This document shows positions 1 to 7,953 of a DNA stretch of 36,480 nucleotides, in pieces (the first letter of the stretch is position 1; each line of letters starts with the position of its first letter). Source of the DNA: Colivivens sp964452915 (GTDB taxonomy: Bacteria > Bacteroidota > Bacteroidia > Bacteroidales > Bacteroidaceae); NCBI GenBank assembly GCA_964452915.1, contig CAYVNW010000032.1, forward strand, positions 1 to 36,480, read 5' to 3'. Under the pieces are notes generated by a model. The model ran no database searches, was not told where the DNA came from, and saw nothing but the letters and a program-made list of their open reading frames with translations. Both the position numbers and the translations under genes were made by a program.

Positions 1-185
1 ATTATCGTCTTGTAAATATCGTGTCCGACCAACGAGAAAAGCGGAAGAACCAAAACGATGTGTACCTTTACATTGGCGAAGTTCGTATTGCCATTGGAAA
101 TTTGCAAAAACTTTCCTTTTTCAATCAAATGCGTCCTATAAACAAGATCATGTGTTTCTATGGCGGGGATAAAAAGTAATGACAT
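1..185. other. Truncated gene end at window edge, strand unresolved
   Basis: Both strands are open here in the same codon register. On the plus strand a frame is open from base 3 to a TAA at 177-179 and would be the last 58 codons of a hydrophilic protein. On the minus strand an ATG at 185-183, preceded by an A-rich run typical of Bacteroidota starts, opens a frame that leaves the window after 61 codons and begins MSLLFIPAIETHDLVYR. A TACATTTG box on the minus strand (316-309) could serve the second reading. I recognise neither protein. I lean slightly to the minus-strand reading because of the start context and box, but only upstream sequence can decide. Confidence 0.4.
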
Positions 186-252
186 TTTAATGCAAACCAC
201 AGCGCGTATGACAACATTATCTTAAGTTTTTATACATTTTATAGCATAATCC

Positions 253-283
253 ATTGTCAATTTAATTTTATTATATAATTTTG
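253..283 (+). promoter_or_regulatory. Predicted promoter of the susCD pair
   Basis: The box TAATTTTG at 276-283 fits the Bacteroidota -7 consensus TAnnTTTG. ATTG at 253-256 lies 19 bp upstream and fits the -33 element (TTTG) with the usual spacing. Transcription would begin near 290, leaving a leader of about 60 nt before the susC ATG at 353. The site is predicted by pattern only. Confidence 0.6.
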
Positions 284-352
284 CACTTGATTATATTTAG
301 ATTTATGACAAATGTATTTATTCACTATATCTAAAATCATTAAATTTATTTT

Positions 353-3300
353 ATGGTAAAAAGACTATTATTAATGCTGTTTGCATGTTTTACAATTAGC
401 ATGCAATTGGCAATTGCGCAAAACAAGACATCCATTACAGGAGTCGTTTTGTTTGAAGATGAGAACGAGCCAGTAATTGGTGCGTCAGTATTGGTAAAAG
501 GAACAACGTTGGGAGCTATTACAGACGTTGACGGTAAGTTTACCATTAAGAACGTGCCAACGTCTGCTAACACATTACGTGTCTCTTATGTTGGCATGGA
601 AACTAAAGAGGTGAATTTCAAGCATGGGGGGGGTATTATAAAAGTTGTCTTAAGTTCAAACTCTGTGATGCTCGACGAGACCATGATTGTAGCTTATGGT
701 GTAGCCAACAAATCATCTTACACAGGTTCAGTCGCCACAGTATCGTCGGAATCAATTGAGAAACTGCAGATCTCCAATGTAAGTAAAGCCTTAGAGGGCG
801 CAGCCCCTGGTGTTCAAGTAGCAATGCAGTCGGGTCAGCCAGGTTCAAGTGCTACAATACGTATCCGCGGTATCGGTTCCATCAACTCAAGTGCAGCACC
901 TCTTTATGTGGTTGACGGTCTGCCTTATGACGGAAGCATTGCAGCCCTCAATCCTGCCGACATAGAGTCGATCAGCATTCTAAAGGATGCAGCATCAACT
1001 TCCCTTTACGGTTCACGCGCTGCCAACGGAGTAATTCTCATAACGACAAAGAAAGGAAGCTCGCTAAAATCAAAATTAACTTTCGATGCACGCATTGGTG
1101 TAAACAGCCGTGGCATATCAGAATATGATATCATGAAAAATCCAGGAGAGTATATGACTACTTATTGGACAGTGCTCAAGAATCAGCTTGGATCGGGTGA
1201 GGCTGCCAGTGCGGCTCTTTTTGGCGAACTCGGTTACAATCCTTACTTATGTGACAACGGAGCTATTGTTGACGCCAACGGTGTTTTGACCTCAGCCAAA
1301 TTACGCTATCATGACGACTGGGAAAAGGAAGCCATTTCAAACGGATTGCGTCAGGAATACGGCTTGACACTTCAAGGCGGAAACGAGATGTCAACACACT
1401 TCCTCTCATTAGGTTATCTCGACGATGAGGGTATTATATCAAATTCTGATTACAGCCGTCTCTCACTCCGTGCAAAGGGCGATTATACCATAAACGACTA
1501 CGTCAAGTTGAACGGTAACATAGCATATGCACGCGGAGAGCAGAACAGCCTGATGATCTCATCATTGGGAAACTATGCAAACACATTCGCATTTACACAG
1601 AATATAGCACCTATATATCCGGTTTACGCTTACGACAGCGAAGGCAACCGTCTGTATAATGACCATGGTAATGTAATTTACGATTTTGGTGACGGAACTT
1701 ACGGTTCACGCGCATATGGTTCTATGCAGAACGTTGTAGCTTCCGACGAAGCCAACAAAAGCCAAGTAATCACAGACAACATCACAAGCCGTTTCGGAGC
1801 TGACATTTCTTTTCTGAACGACTTCAAATTCCAGTTGAACATGGGTTATGACCTCGCCAACCAAATGACAGACGAGTTCATGACTCCTTCTTTTGGTGAC
1901 GCTGCAGCTTCTGGAGGACGTGGTTACAAATATCGTGTACGCTCTCAGACATATACAATCAACGAACTGTTGACTTATAATAAGACATTTGCCGAAAAAC
2001 ATCACCTTGACGTGCTCATCGGACACGAGAACTACAAATACAAGTACAACAACTTGTACGCTCACAAGTCTAAATACTTTAATGAATTCAATCCGGAGTT
2101 CGATAACGCCATTACAATGGAAAATCTTAGTTCATACGAAGATGAATATACTATTGAATCATACTTGGGTCGCATCAACTATGATTATGACAATAAGTAC
2201 TACTTCTCGGGCTCTGTACGCCGTGACGGTTCTTCACGTTTTGCGAAGGATAACCGCTGGGGAACATTCTGGTCATTGGGCGGTTCTTGGCGCATAAGCC
2301 GTGAAAACTTCATGGAAGACGTGTCATGGGTTGACAATCTGTCGTTGCGTGCCAGCTATGGTAGCGTTGGAAACGATGACATCTACTATCCGGGCACAAG
2401 CACAAGCAACTACTATGCTTACAAGACACAATATTCCGTATCGAACTCTGACGGCGACTTCGCTGTTTCAAAGTATTATGACGGCAACGAAGACCTGACA
2501 TGGGAGACTTCATACAATTTCAACATCGGAGTCAGCGCACGTTTGTTCCACGACCTGTTGGATATTGATATCGAATACTTCAACAAGAAAACTGAAGACA
2601 TGCTGTACAACGTTCCACAACCTATGTCTTCCGGTATTGCCTATCTTAGCCAGAATGCCTTGACAATGACCAATAAAGGAATAGAATTTACCCTCGGAGT
2701 AAACATTCCGATGCCAAAAGACTTTACTTGGACTTGGACATTCAACGGCACACACTATAAGAATAAGGTGACCGGCATTCCGGAAAACAAGCGCGAGGAT
2801 GGTATCACGCATAATTCTTTCTATAATATACGCGAAGGCAGAAGTGTATGGGATTTCTACTATTACCGTTATGCCGGAGTTGACGAGACCGGACACTCCA
2901 TGTGGTACTATGACGATGTAGACGAGGAAGGCAACACTGTTCTTGCTACAACTACAGACTACACGCAAGCTGACAAATACTATTTAGGCACCGCACTTCC
3001 AGATTTTCAGGGTGGCATCAGCACTGAATTCACATGGAAGGGAATCGACTTCTCTATAGCAGCTAACTATCAACTTGGAGGTAAGATCTATGATAGTATG
3101 TATGCCGGACTTATGCATGCAGGAAGCAATGCCGGAACCAACTGGCACCGAGACATACTGAACGCATGGAGCGAGACTAACACAGACAGCAATATACCTG
3201 TATTGAACGGTGACCAGAATGCAAACATATTCTCAGACCGTTTCCTCATCGGAGCTTCGTTCTTCAATCTCCGTAACATCACACTCGGTTACACTTTCCC

Positions 3301-3478
3301 TAAGCAATGGGTTAAGACACTCGACATAGAAAACGCGCGCATATACTTTGCTGCCGACAACGTTGCTTTATGGTCAAAGCGTAAGGGTATGGACCCACGC
3401 CAATACATCCAAGGTCAATCATTGGCTAACTACTCTGTCATCCGTTCCGTTTCAGTGGGACTTTCAATCACATTATAA
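353..3478 (+). CDS. SusC/RagA-family TonB-linked outer membrane transporter
   Basis: This 1041-residue protein is an outer-membrane TonB-dependent transporter that imports glycan fragments or peptides together with its SusD-type lipoprotein partner. A signal peptide (residues 1-22, cut near AIA|Q) is followed by a carboxypeptidase-regulatory-like beta domain (about 27-105, with PVIGASVLVKGT and VDGKFTI), a plug domain (about 115-236, with the SusC hallmark IRIRGIGSI and LYGSRAANGVILITTK) and a C-terminal 22-strand barrel. No STN domain is present, so control through a FecR-type anti-sigma factor is not expected. Codons 92-94 are a run of eight G residues (626-633), an unusual slippage-prone site in this AT-rich genome. 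susD starts 29 bp downstream. The substrate cannot be told from sequence alone, and no sugar-degrading enzyme lies next to it. Confidence 0.95.
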   Translation: MVKRLLLMLFACFTISMQLAIAQNKTSITGVVLFEDENEPVIGASVLVKGTTLGAITDVDGKFTIKNVPTSANTLRVSYVGMETKEVNFKHGGGIIKVVLSSNSVMLDETMIVAYGVANKSSYTGSVATVSSESIEKLQISNVSKALEGAAPGVQVAMQSGQPGSSATIRIRGIGSINSSAAPLYVVDGLPYDGSIAALNPADIESISILKDAASTSLYGSRAANGVILITTKKGSSLKSKLTFDARIGVNSRGISEYDIMKNPGEYMTTYWTVLKNQLGSGEAASAALFGELGYNPYLCDNGAIVDANGVLTSAKLRYHDDWEKEAISNGLRQEYGLTLQGGNEMSTHFLSLGYLDDEGIISNSDYSRLSLRAKGDYTINDYVKLNGNIAYARGEQNSLMISSLGNYANTFAFTQNIAPIYPVYAYDSEGNRLYNDHGNVIYDFGDGTYGSRAYGSMQNVVASDEANKSQVITDNITSRFGADISFLNDFKFQLNMGYDLANQMTDEFMTPSFGDAAASGGRGYKYRVRSQTYTINELLTYNKTFAEKHHLDVLIGHENYKYKYNNLYAHKSKYFNEFNPEFDNAITMENLSSYEDEYTIESYLGRINYDYDNKYYFSGSVRRDGSSRFAKDNRWGTFWSLGGSWRISRENFMEDVSWVDNLSLRASYGSVGNDDIYYPGTSTSNYYAYKTQYSVSNSDGDFAVSKYYDGNEDLTWETSYNFNIGVSARLFHDLLDIDIEYFNKKTEDMLYNVPQPMSSGIAYLSQNALTMTNKGIEFTLGVNIPMPKDFTWTWTFNGTHYKNKVTGIPENKREDGITHNSFYNIREGRSVWDFYYYRYAGVDETGHSMWYYDDVDEEGNTVLATTTDYTQADKYYLGTALPDFQGGISTEFTWKGIDFSIAANYQLGGKIYDSMYAGLMHAGSNAGTNWHRDILNAWSETNTDSNIPVLNGDQNANIFSDRFLIGASFFNLRNITLGYTFPKQWVKTLDIENARIYFAADNVALWSKRKGMDPRQYIQGQSLANYSVIRSVSVGLSITL
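626..633 (+). repeat. Homopolymer tract G8 inside susC
   Basis: Eight consecutive G residues encode Gly92-Gly94 of the SusC protein, in its N-terminal regulatory-like domain. Losing one G would give GTA TTA TAA directly after the tract, a stop within three codons. Gaining one would give a stop about 40 codons later. The tract is in frame as given. Confidence 0.9.
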
Positions 3479-3507
3479 AATTCAACACGTAATATAATAG
3501 AATCACT

Positions 3508-5037
3508 ATGAATTATAAATATAATATACTCAAAGGTATCGCAGTCAGTTCAATGGTATTGGCTGTCTCATGCTCCAAAGACTATCTGGAGACGAGCCCA
3601 ACAGAATTTTTGGATGAGGATGCCGTTACTGAATCAATGCAGAAAGATCCGTCACAAGTGCAAGCTTACGTCACCGGCGCTTATTTGAATCTGTATTGTG
3701 GAGGTGACTACTGGACAAACCACGACGACTTTGGACTGCCTGCTATAAAATTGGCTACAGATTTGGCTTGTGAAGATGTCGCATACAGCAAGGACGCACA
3801 TTATTTCTGCTATGACTACCAACTTGATAATAGATTGGGAAACTACAGACGCACAAGTAGCATGTGGAATCAGTTGTATAACGTAATCGACAATGCTAAT
3901 ACAATCATCACGATGTTAAAACCTGCCGAAGGTGAAGAGGCAACGGAAAAAGCACAAACAATGCTGGGCGAGGCGTACTCGTTGCGCGCATACTGCTATT
4001 TCTGGCTTATCAACTTGTGGCAGCATCCATATAGCGTTGCCGCTGACAGTATGGGAGTCCCTTTAAAAACCGAGGAAGTGTACCGCCAGGAACGTGTGAG
4101 CGTAAGAGAGATATACACACAAATATTATCGGACATCCAGACAGGTTACGACTATCTTGAAGGCAAAAGCTTTCACAATGGCAAAGTCGGTTTGTCGGAA
4201 TATGCGGCAGCAGCTATCTACGCCAATGTTCTGATGTTCACGGGCGATTATACAAATGCAGCAAAATACGCAAAGATCGCTGCTGAAAGTACTCCGCTGA
4301 ATTCAGAGAGCGACATGCTGAGCGGATTCAATTCACTTAGCATGCCTGAGGTTATTTGGGGCTACAACGTAAACTCAGAGACTACCGGATATTATGCTTC
4401 GTTCTTCTCTCACGTTGACCCTTATATGATAGGTTATGCGGGAATTGGTTTCAACAAACTTATCGCATCCGACCTCTACGACAAGATTGCGGACAACGAT
4501 GTACGTAAGAAATGGTTTGGATATAACGAAGATTACAATATCATTGAAAATGCATTTGATTATGAAAATGCATCTGGTATGACACAATATATACAAAATA
4601 AGTATAGGGATGTATATATTACCGGAACAGGCGATCCATTTACTTCTGCACTTATCTATTTCCGCAGCGGTGAGATGTACTTTGTAGCAGCCGAGGCATA
4701 TTATCTCGCAGGCAATGAACCGTCTGCCAAGGATATGCTGAACACTGTGATGTCTACCCGCATACCAGGCTATTCATGCAACAAGAGCGAAGATGAACTC
4801 TACAAGGAAATATGCTTGCAAAAGCGTATCGATACTTGGTTGGAAGGCGACCGCTATCTTGACGCAAAGCGTAGAGGCGAGACTATAGACCGCTCTACAA
4901 GTACTAACCATGCAGTTGATCTTATCAACTATAAAGCAGTCACATTCTCCGCACGTGACTATCGTATGATATATCGGATTCCAACAAAGGAAATAGAGAA
5001 CAATCCATCGATTACAGCTGACGATGACAACGAATAA
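3508..5037 (+). CDS. SusD/RagB-family surface nutrient-binding lipoprotein
   Basis: This 509-residue lipoprotein is the extracellular lid and ligand-binding partner of the preceding SusC transporter. The N-terminus has a short basic and hydrophobic signal ending in the lipobox-like AVSC, so Cys22 is the expected lipidation site; the following SKD fits surface export of Bacteroidota lipoproteins. The family's helical repeat region is visible around GEAYSLRAYCYFWLINLW, and the C-terminus carries the usual RIPTKEIENNP-type SusD ending. Length is normal for the family. The gene follows susC by 29 bp and is closed by a strong terminator, so the pair forms a two-gene unit. Ligand unknown. Confidence 0.95.
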   Translation: MNYKYNILKGIAVSSMVLAVSCSKDYLETSPTEFLDEDAVTESMQKDPSQVQAYVTGAYLNLYCGGDYWTNHDDFGLPAIKLATDLACEDVAYSKDAHYFCYDYQLDNRLGNYRRTSSMWNQLYNVIDNANTIITMLKPAEGEEATEKAQTMLGEAYSLRAYCYFWLINLWQHPYSVAADSMGVPLKTEEVYRQERVSVREIYTQILSDIQTGYDYLEGKSFHNGKVGLSEYAAAAIYANVLMFTGDYTNAAKYAKIAAESTPLNSESDMLSGFNSLSMPEVIWGYNVNSETTGYYASFFSHVDPYMIGYAGIGFNKLIASDLYDKIADNDVRKKWFGYNEDYNIIENAFDYENASGMTQYIQNKYRDVYITGTGDPFTSALIYFRSGEMYFVAAEAYYLAGNEPSAKDMLNTVMSTRIPGYSCNKSEDELYKEICLQKRIDTWLEGDRYLDAKRRGETIDRSTSTNHAVDLINYKAVTFSARDYRMIYRIPTKEIENNPSITADDDNE

Positions 5038-5067
5038 GACTTAGACCTTATCTGTATAAACAAAGTC

Positions 5068-5107
5068 AAGTGCGGGACATTTTAAAAGTGTCCCGCATTT
5101 TATTTAT
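5068..5107 (+). terminator. Rho-independent terminator after susD
   Basis: A perfect 9-bp GC-rich stem (TGCGGGACA at 5071-5079 with TGTCCCGCA at 5089-5097) has a 9-nt loop and is followed by TTTTATTT. It lies 34 bp after the susD stop, so it would end the susCD transcript. Confidence 0.9.
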
Positions 5108-5209
5108 GTGCGCTGTCGTATTGTATGGAGACCTGCCAGAAGCTCTCGGTGTAACGAAATTTCTAACAACTATATTCCGCAGGGTCAATGCTATGTTATA
5201 TATTTTTAT

Positions 5210-5217
5210 TATCTTTG
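5210..5217 (+). promoter_or_regulatory. Predicted -7 box for the uridine kinase-like gene
   Basis: TATCTTTG fits TAnnTTTG and ends 22 bp before the ATG at 5240, so the leader would be short. No good TTTG element is seen at the expected -33 distance. Confidence 0.5.
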
Positions 5218-5239
5218 TGACACAAAGAATTAACTCGAT

Positions 5240-6910
5240 ATGTTACAGATTTATTGTAAGAATACACATACGTCGAAATCCATACAAGAAGGGATGAGCC
5301 TGTTGGACGTCTTGCCGGAGTTTAATTTAGACAATCCTTTCCCGATTGTAGCTGCAAAAGTAAATAACGTCAGCCAGGGACTAAAATTCAGGCTGTACCA
5401 AAACCGCGACATTGAGTTTTTGGACATACGGGATGAAAGTGCGATGCGCGTGTACAGCCGGTCACTCAGTTTCGTACTGTGCAAGGCTACAAGCGATATA
5501 TTCCCAGACTACAGGGTATATCTTGAGCATCCTATATCGAACGGAATATACTGTACTGTCAAGAAGCCCAACAACAAGACAATCACAAAGAACGAGGTAC
5601 GGCGCATAAGGAAGCGCATACAAGAGATTGTAGACAAAGACATGCCGTTCCACCGGCACGAGGTACAGACAGAGGAGGCTATTCCCATATTCCGTAATCG
5701 AGGATACGACGATAAGGTGAAACTAATCGAAACCAGTGGACAAGTGTATATCGACTACTACTCGTTGGGCGATACCATCGATTACTACTACGGTCCCCTA
5801 CTCCCGTCGGCCGGCTATATCACCCTTTGGGGACTGGAACAATACCACAACGGAATCTTGCTCCGTCTTCCATCGAAAACCAGCCCGACAGAACTGTGTC
5901 CGATGGTGGATCAGGCAAAGACTTACAAGATGTTTACCGAAGCTCTACGATGGAATCTGATCATGCGGTTGAACAATGTGGGCGATGTTAACCATGCTTG
6001 CCTTAAAGGATACGCAAGTGAACTGATACAGGTGTCGGAAGCACTGCAAGAAAAGAAGATTGTACAAATAGCCGAGGAAATCGATCACAGGTACAACAGC
6101 GACAAACCTCTCAAAGTGGTACTTATATCAGGTCCTTCATCAAGCGGAAAGACAACATTTTGCAAACGGCTCAGCATACAGCTGAAGGCATGCGGACTAC
6201 GTCCCATATCAATGTCGACTGATGACTATTTTGTAAACCGTACCGACACTCCCCTACTGCCCAACGGACAATATGATTTCGATAACTTCGACACTGTGGA
6301 CCATGATGCTCTACAGCAAGATGTAATCAAGATGCTCAACGGAGAAACAGTGGAAGTGCCCGAATATAATTTCCAAACCGGCAAACGCGAATATAATGGA
6401 AAAAAAATGAAGTTGGCGAAGGGTTCGGTGTTACTGATTGAAGGTATTCACGCCCTCAACCCGAAACTAACTGATCAAGTCGCGGCAGAAAGCAAGTTCA
6501 AAGTATTCATTTCCACTCTGACAAGCATCAGCCTCGACAACCACAACTGGATTCCAACCAGCGATAACCGGCTACTCCGACGTATTGTTCGCGACTACAA
6601 CAAGGGAGCATTCAGCGCACGCGAGTCAATCAACCAATGGCGGAATGTGTGCGAAGCAGAACAAAAATGGATTTATCCATATCAAGAAGAGGCAGACGTA
6701 ATGTTCAACTCTGCCCTACTGATAGAGTTCGCTGTGCTGCGAAACCATGCAGAGCCCATATTGGCAAGTGTGCCTAAGAACAGCCCTGAATACAGCGAGG
6801 CTCACCGTCTGCTGAAATTCATACATTATTTTATACCAATCCCCGACAATGAGATTCCGCCAACCAGTTTGTTACGCGAATTCCTTGGTGGTAGTTCGTT
6901 CAAGTATTAA
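5240..6910 (+). CDS. Uridine kinase-like nucleoside kinase with ThrRS-like N-terminal half
   Basis: This 556-residue cytoplasmic protein joins two modules. The N-terminal part resembles the front of threonyl-tRNA synthetase: a TGS-like domain (about 1-60) and the second additional domain (about 60-240, with HRHEVQTEEAIPIFRNRGYDDKVKLI split across 138-163). The C-terminal part (about 290-500) is a P-loop kinase of the phosphoribulokinase/uridine kinase family with Walker A GPSSSGKTT (298-306) and the acceptor-site motif STDDYF (326-331). No synthetase catalytic core is present. The family occurs in Firmicutes and Bacteroidota and is usually called nucleoside or uridine kinase; the role of the synthetase-like part is not known. 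The gene begins after the susCD terminator and ends 11 bp before the ATP-grasp-like gene, suggesting joint transcription. Confidence 0.88.
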   Translation: MLQIYCKNTHTSKSIQEGMSLLDVLPEFNLDNPFPIVAAKVNNVSQGLKFRLYQNRDIEFLDIRDESAMRVYSRSLSFVLCKATSDIFPDYRVYLEHPISNGIYCTVKKPNNKTITKNEVRRIRKRIQEIVDKDMPFHRHEVQTEEAIPIFRNRGYDDKVKLIETSGQVYIDYYSLGDTIDYYYGPLLPSAGYITLWGLEQYHNGILLRLPSKTSPTELCPMVDQAKTYKMFTEALRWNLIMRLNNVGDVNHACLKGYASELIQVSEALQEKKIVQIAEEIDHRYNSDKPLKVVLISGPSSSGKTTFCKRLSIQLKACGLRPISMSTDDYFVNRTDTPLLPNGQYDFDNFDTVDHDALQQDVIKMLNGETVEVPEYNFQTGKREYNGKKMKLAKGSVLLIEGIHALNPKLTDQVAAESKFKVFISTLTSISLDNHNWIPTSDNRLLRRIVRDYNKGAFSARESINQWRNVCEAEQKWIYPYQEEADVMFNSALLIEFAVLRNHAEPILASVPKNSPEYSEAHRLLKFIHYFIPIPDNEIPPTSLLREFLGGSSFKY

Positions 6911-6921
6911 ACAACAACAAA

Positions 6922-7953
6922 TTGCCACGCCTTTTACTTTTTAATCCGTCTCACGAGATGGCATTGGCTGCCAATACAGCGTACTATACTCCAACGAAGC
7001 TGGTGCAACGCATGGAGACAGATCTGTGTATGCTGCCTTCACTCGTGGCAGAAAAAGAAGACGCCATTCTTACGTCTGAAGGAATAATGGATGTTTATGG
7101 CAAAAGGTTAGACTCTGTCTCTTCACTGATTCCTGTCCCATGGGGATGGAATAAATCGGTACGCAACCGTTTCATCAAACTTGGACTCTGCCCAGAACTG
7201 ATGCCCTCAGAAGCAGATCTGGACCTGTGGCGTACTTTTTCAAGTCGCAAGTGGGCAGTAGAATATAATAAGAAGTTATATGACAGAATTGGAGAAGTAA
7301 ATTACCTTGTTGACAATGAAATGGCGTTTTGTTCAAGTGCAGAAGACACCATGCATTGGCTTGACTCACACTCGGCATATCCATACATATTGAAATCAGA
7401 ATATTCAAGCAGCGGGCGTGGCAACCGCACTGGTGACCGTAATAAGACAAATTCCAAAAACTTCCAAGCGACGAATGTGCTTGCCGACCGATTCTATATT
7501 AAAAAGAAAGATTTTGCTATGGAATTCAGAATAACAGCAGACAAGGTTGAATACATGGGACTGTCGGTATTTGAGGCATCAAATGAAGGCAATTACCAGT
7601 TCAACTACTTGGGCTCACAGCAGAATTTAAAGAATATGGTTGGCGCATGCCTAAAAGATAATGGCGAGCGGATTCTTGAATATATCGCTGATGTTCATAC
7701 ACAATTATTGACCGAGTGTCTCATCGGTAAATACCACGGAATGGCAGGTATTGATATGTTGGTTACCGATAATGGGAAATTACATCCATGCGTGGAAATC
7801 AACATGCGCATGAATATGGGCATACTGTCGATCATGCTTTATGAAAAGGGCATAAAAAAAGTTTCCCCGTCACTATTTACAGGGAAACTGTTCAGTCCGG
7901 TAATAGACTCAAATAAATTCTATATCGGCATAAAAGAACCAACATCACATTAG
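6922..7953 (+). CDS. ATP-grasp-like protein of unknown substrate (TTG start)
   Basis: The start is placed at a TTG 11 bp after the previous stop, behind an A-rich run, because the sequence LLLFNPSHEMALAANT right after it looks conserved and the first ATG (6958) would cut through it. The 343-residue product has a central IL-K-SEYSSSGRG segment (K158, glycine-rich 162-167), which resembles an ATP-grasp nucleotide lid. The segment GMAGIDML (273-280) and VEINMRMNMG (291-300) resemble the Mg-binding Glu/Asn/Arg motif of ATP-grasp ligases. No signal peptide or membrane segment is seen. Such enzymes join a carboxylate to an amine or thiol, but which one is unknown here. It is probably co-transcribed with the kinase-like gene. 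Its stop overlaps the stop of the convergent gene by four bases. Confidence 0.75.
   Translation: MPRLLLFNPSHEMALAANTAYYTPTKLVQRMETDLCMLPSLVAEKEDAILTSEGIMDVYGKRLDSVSSLIPVPWGWNKSVRNRFIKLGLCPELMPSEADLDLWRTFSSRKWAVEYNKKLYDRIGEVNYLVDNEMAFCSSAEDTMHWLDSHSAYPYILKSEYSSSGRGNRTGDRNKTNSKNFQATNVLADRFYIKKKDFAMEFRITADKVEYMGLSVFEASNEGNYQFNYLGSQQNLKNMVGACLKDNGERILEYIADVHTQLLTECLIGKYHGMAGIDMLVTDNGKLHPCVEINMRMNMGILSIMLYEKGIKKVSPSLFTGKLFSPVIDSNKFYIGIKEPTSH

Noticed and set aside
5070..5297. Frame starting in the susD terminator and running into the kinase gene
   Set aside because: It begins inside the terminator stem and overlaps the true kinase start; no homology pattern.
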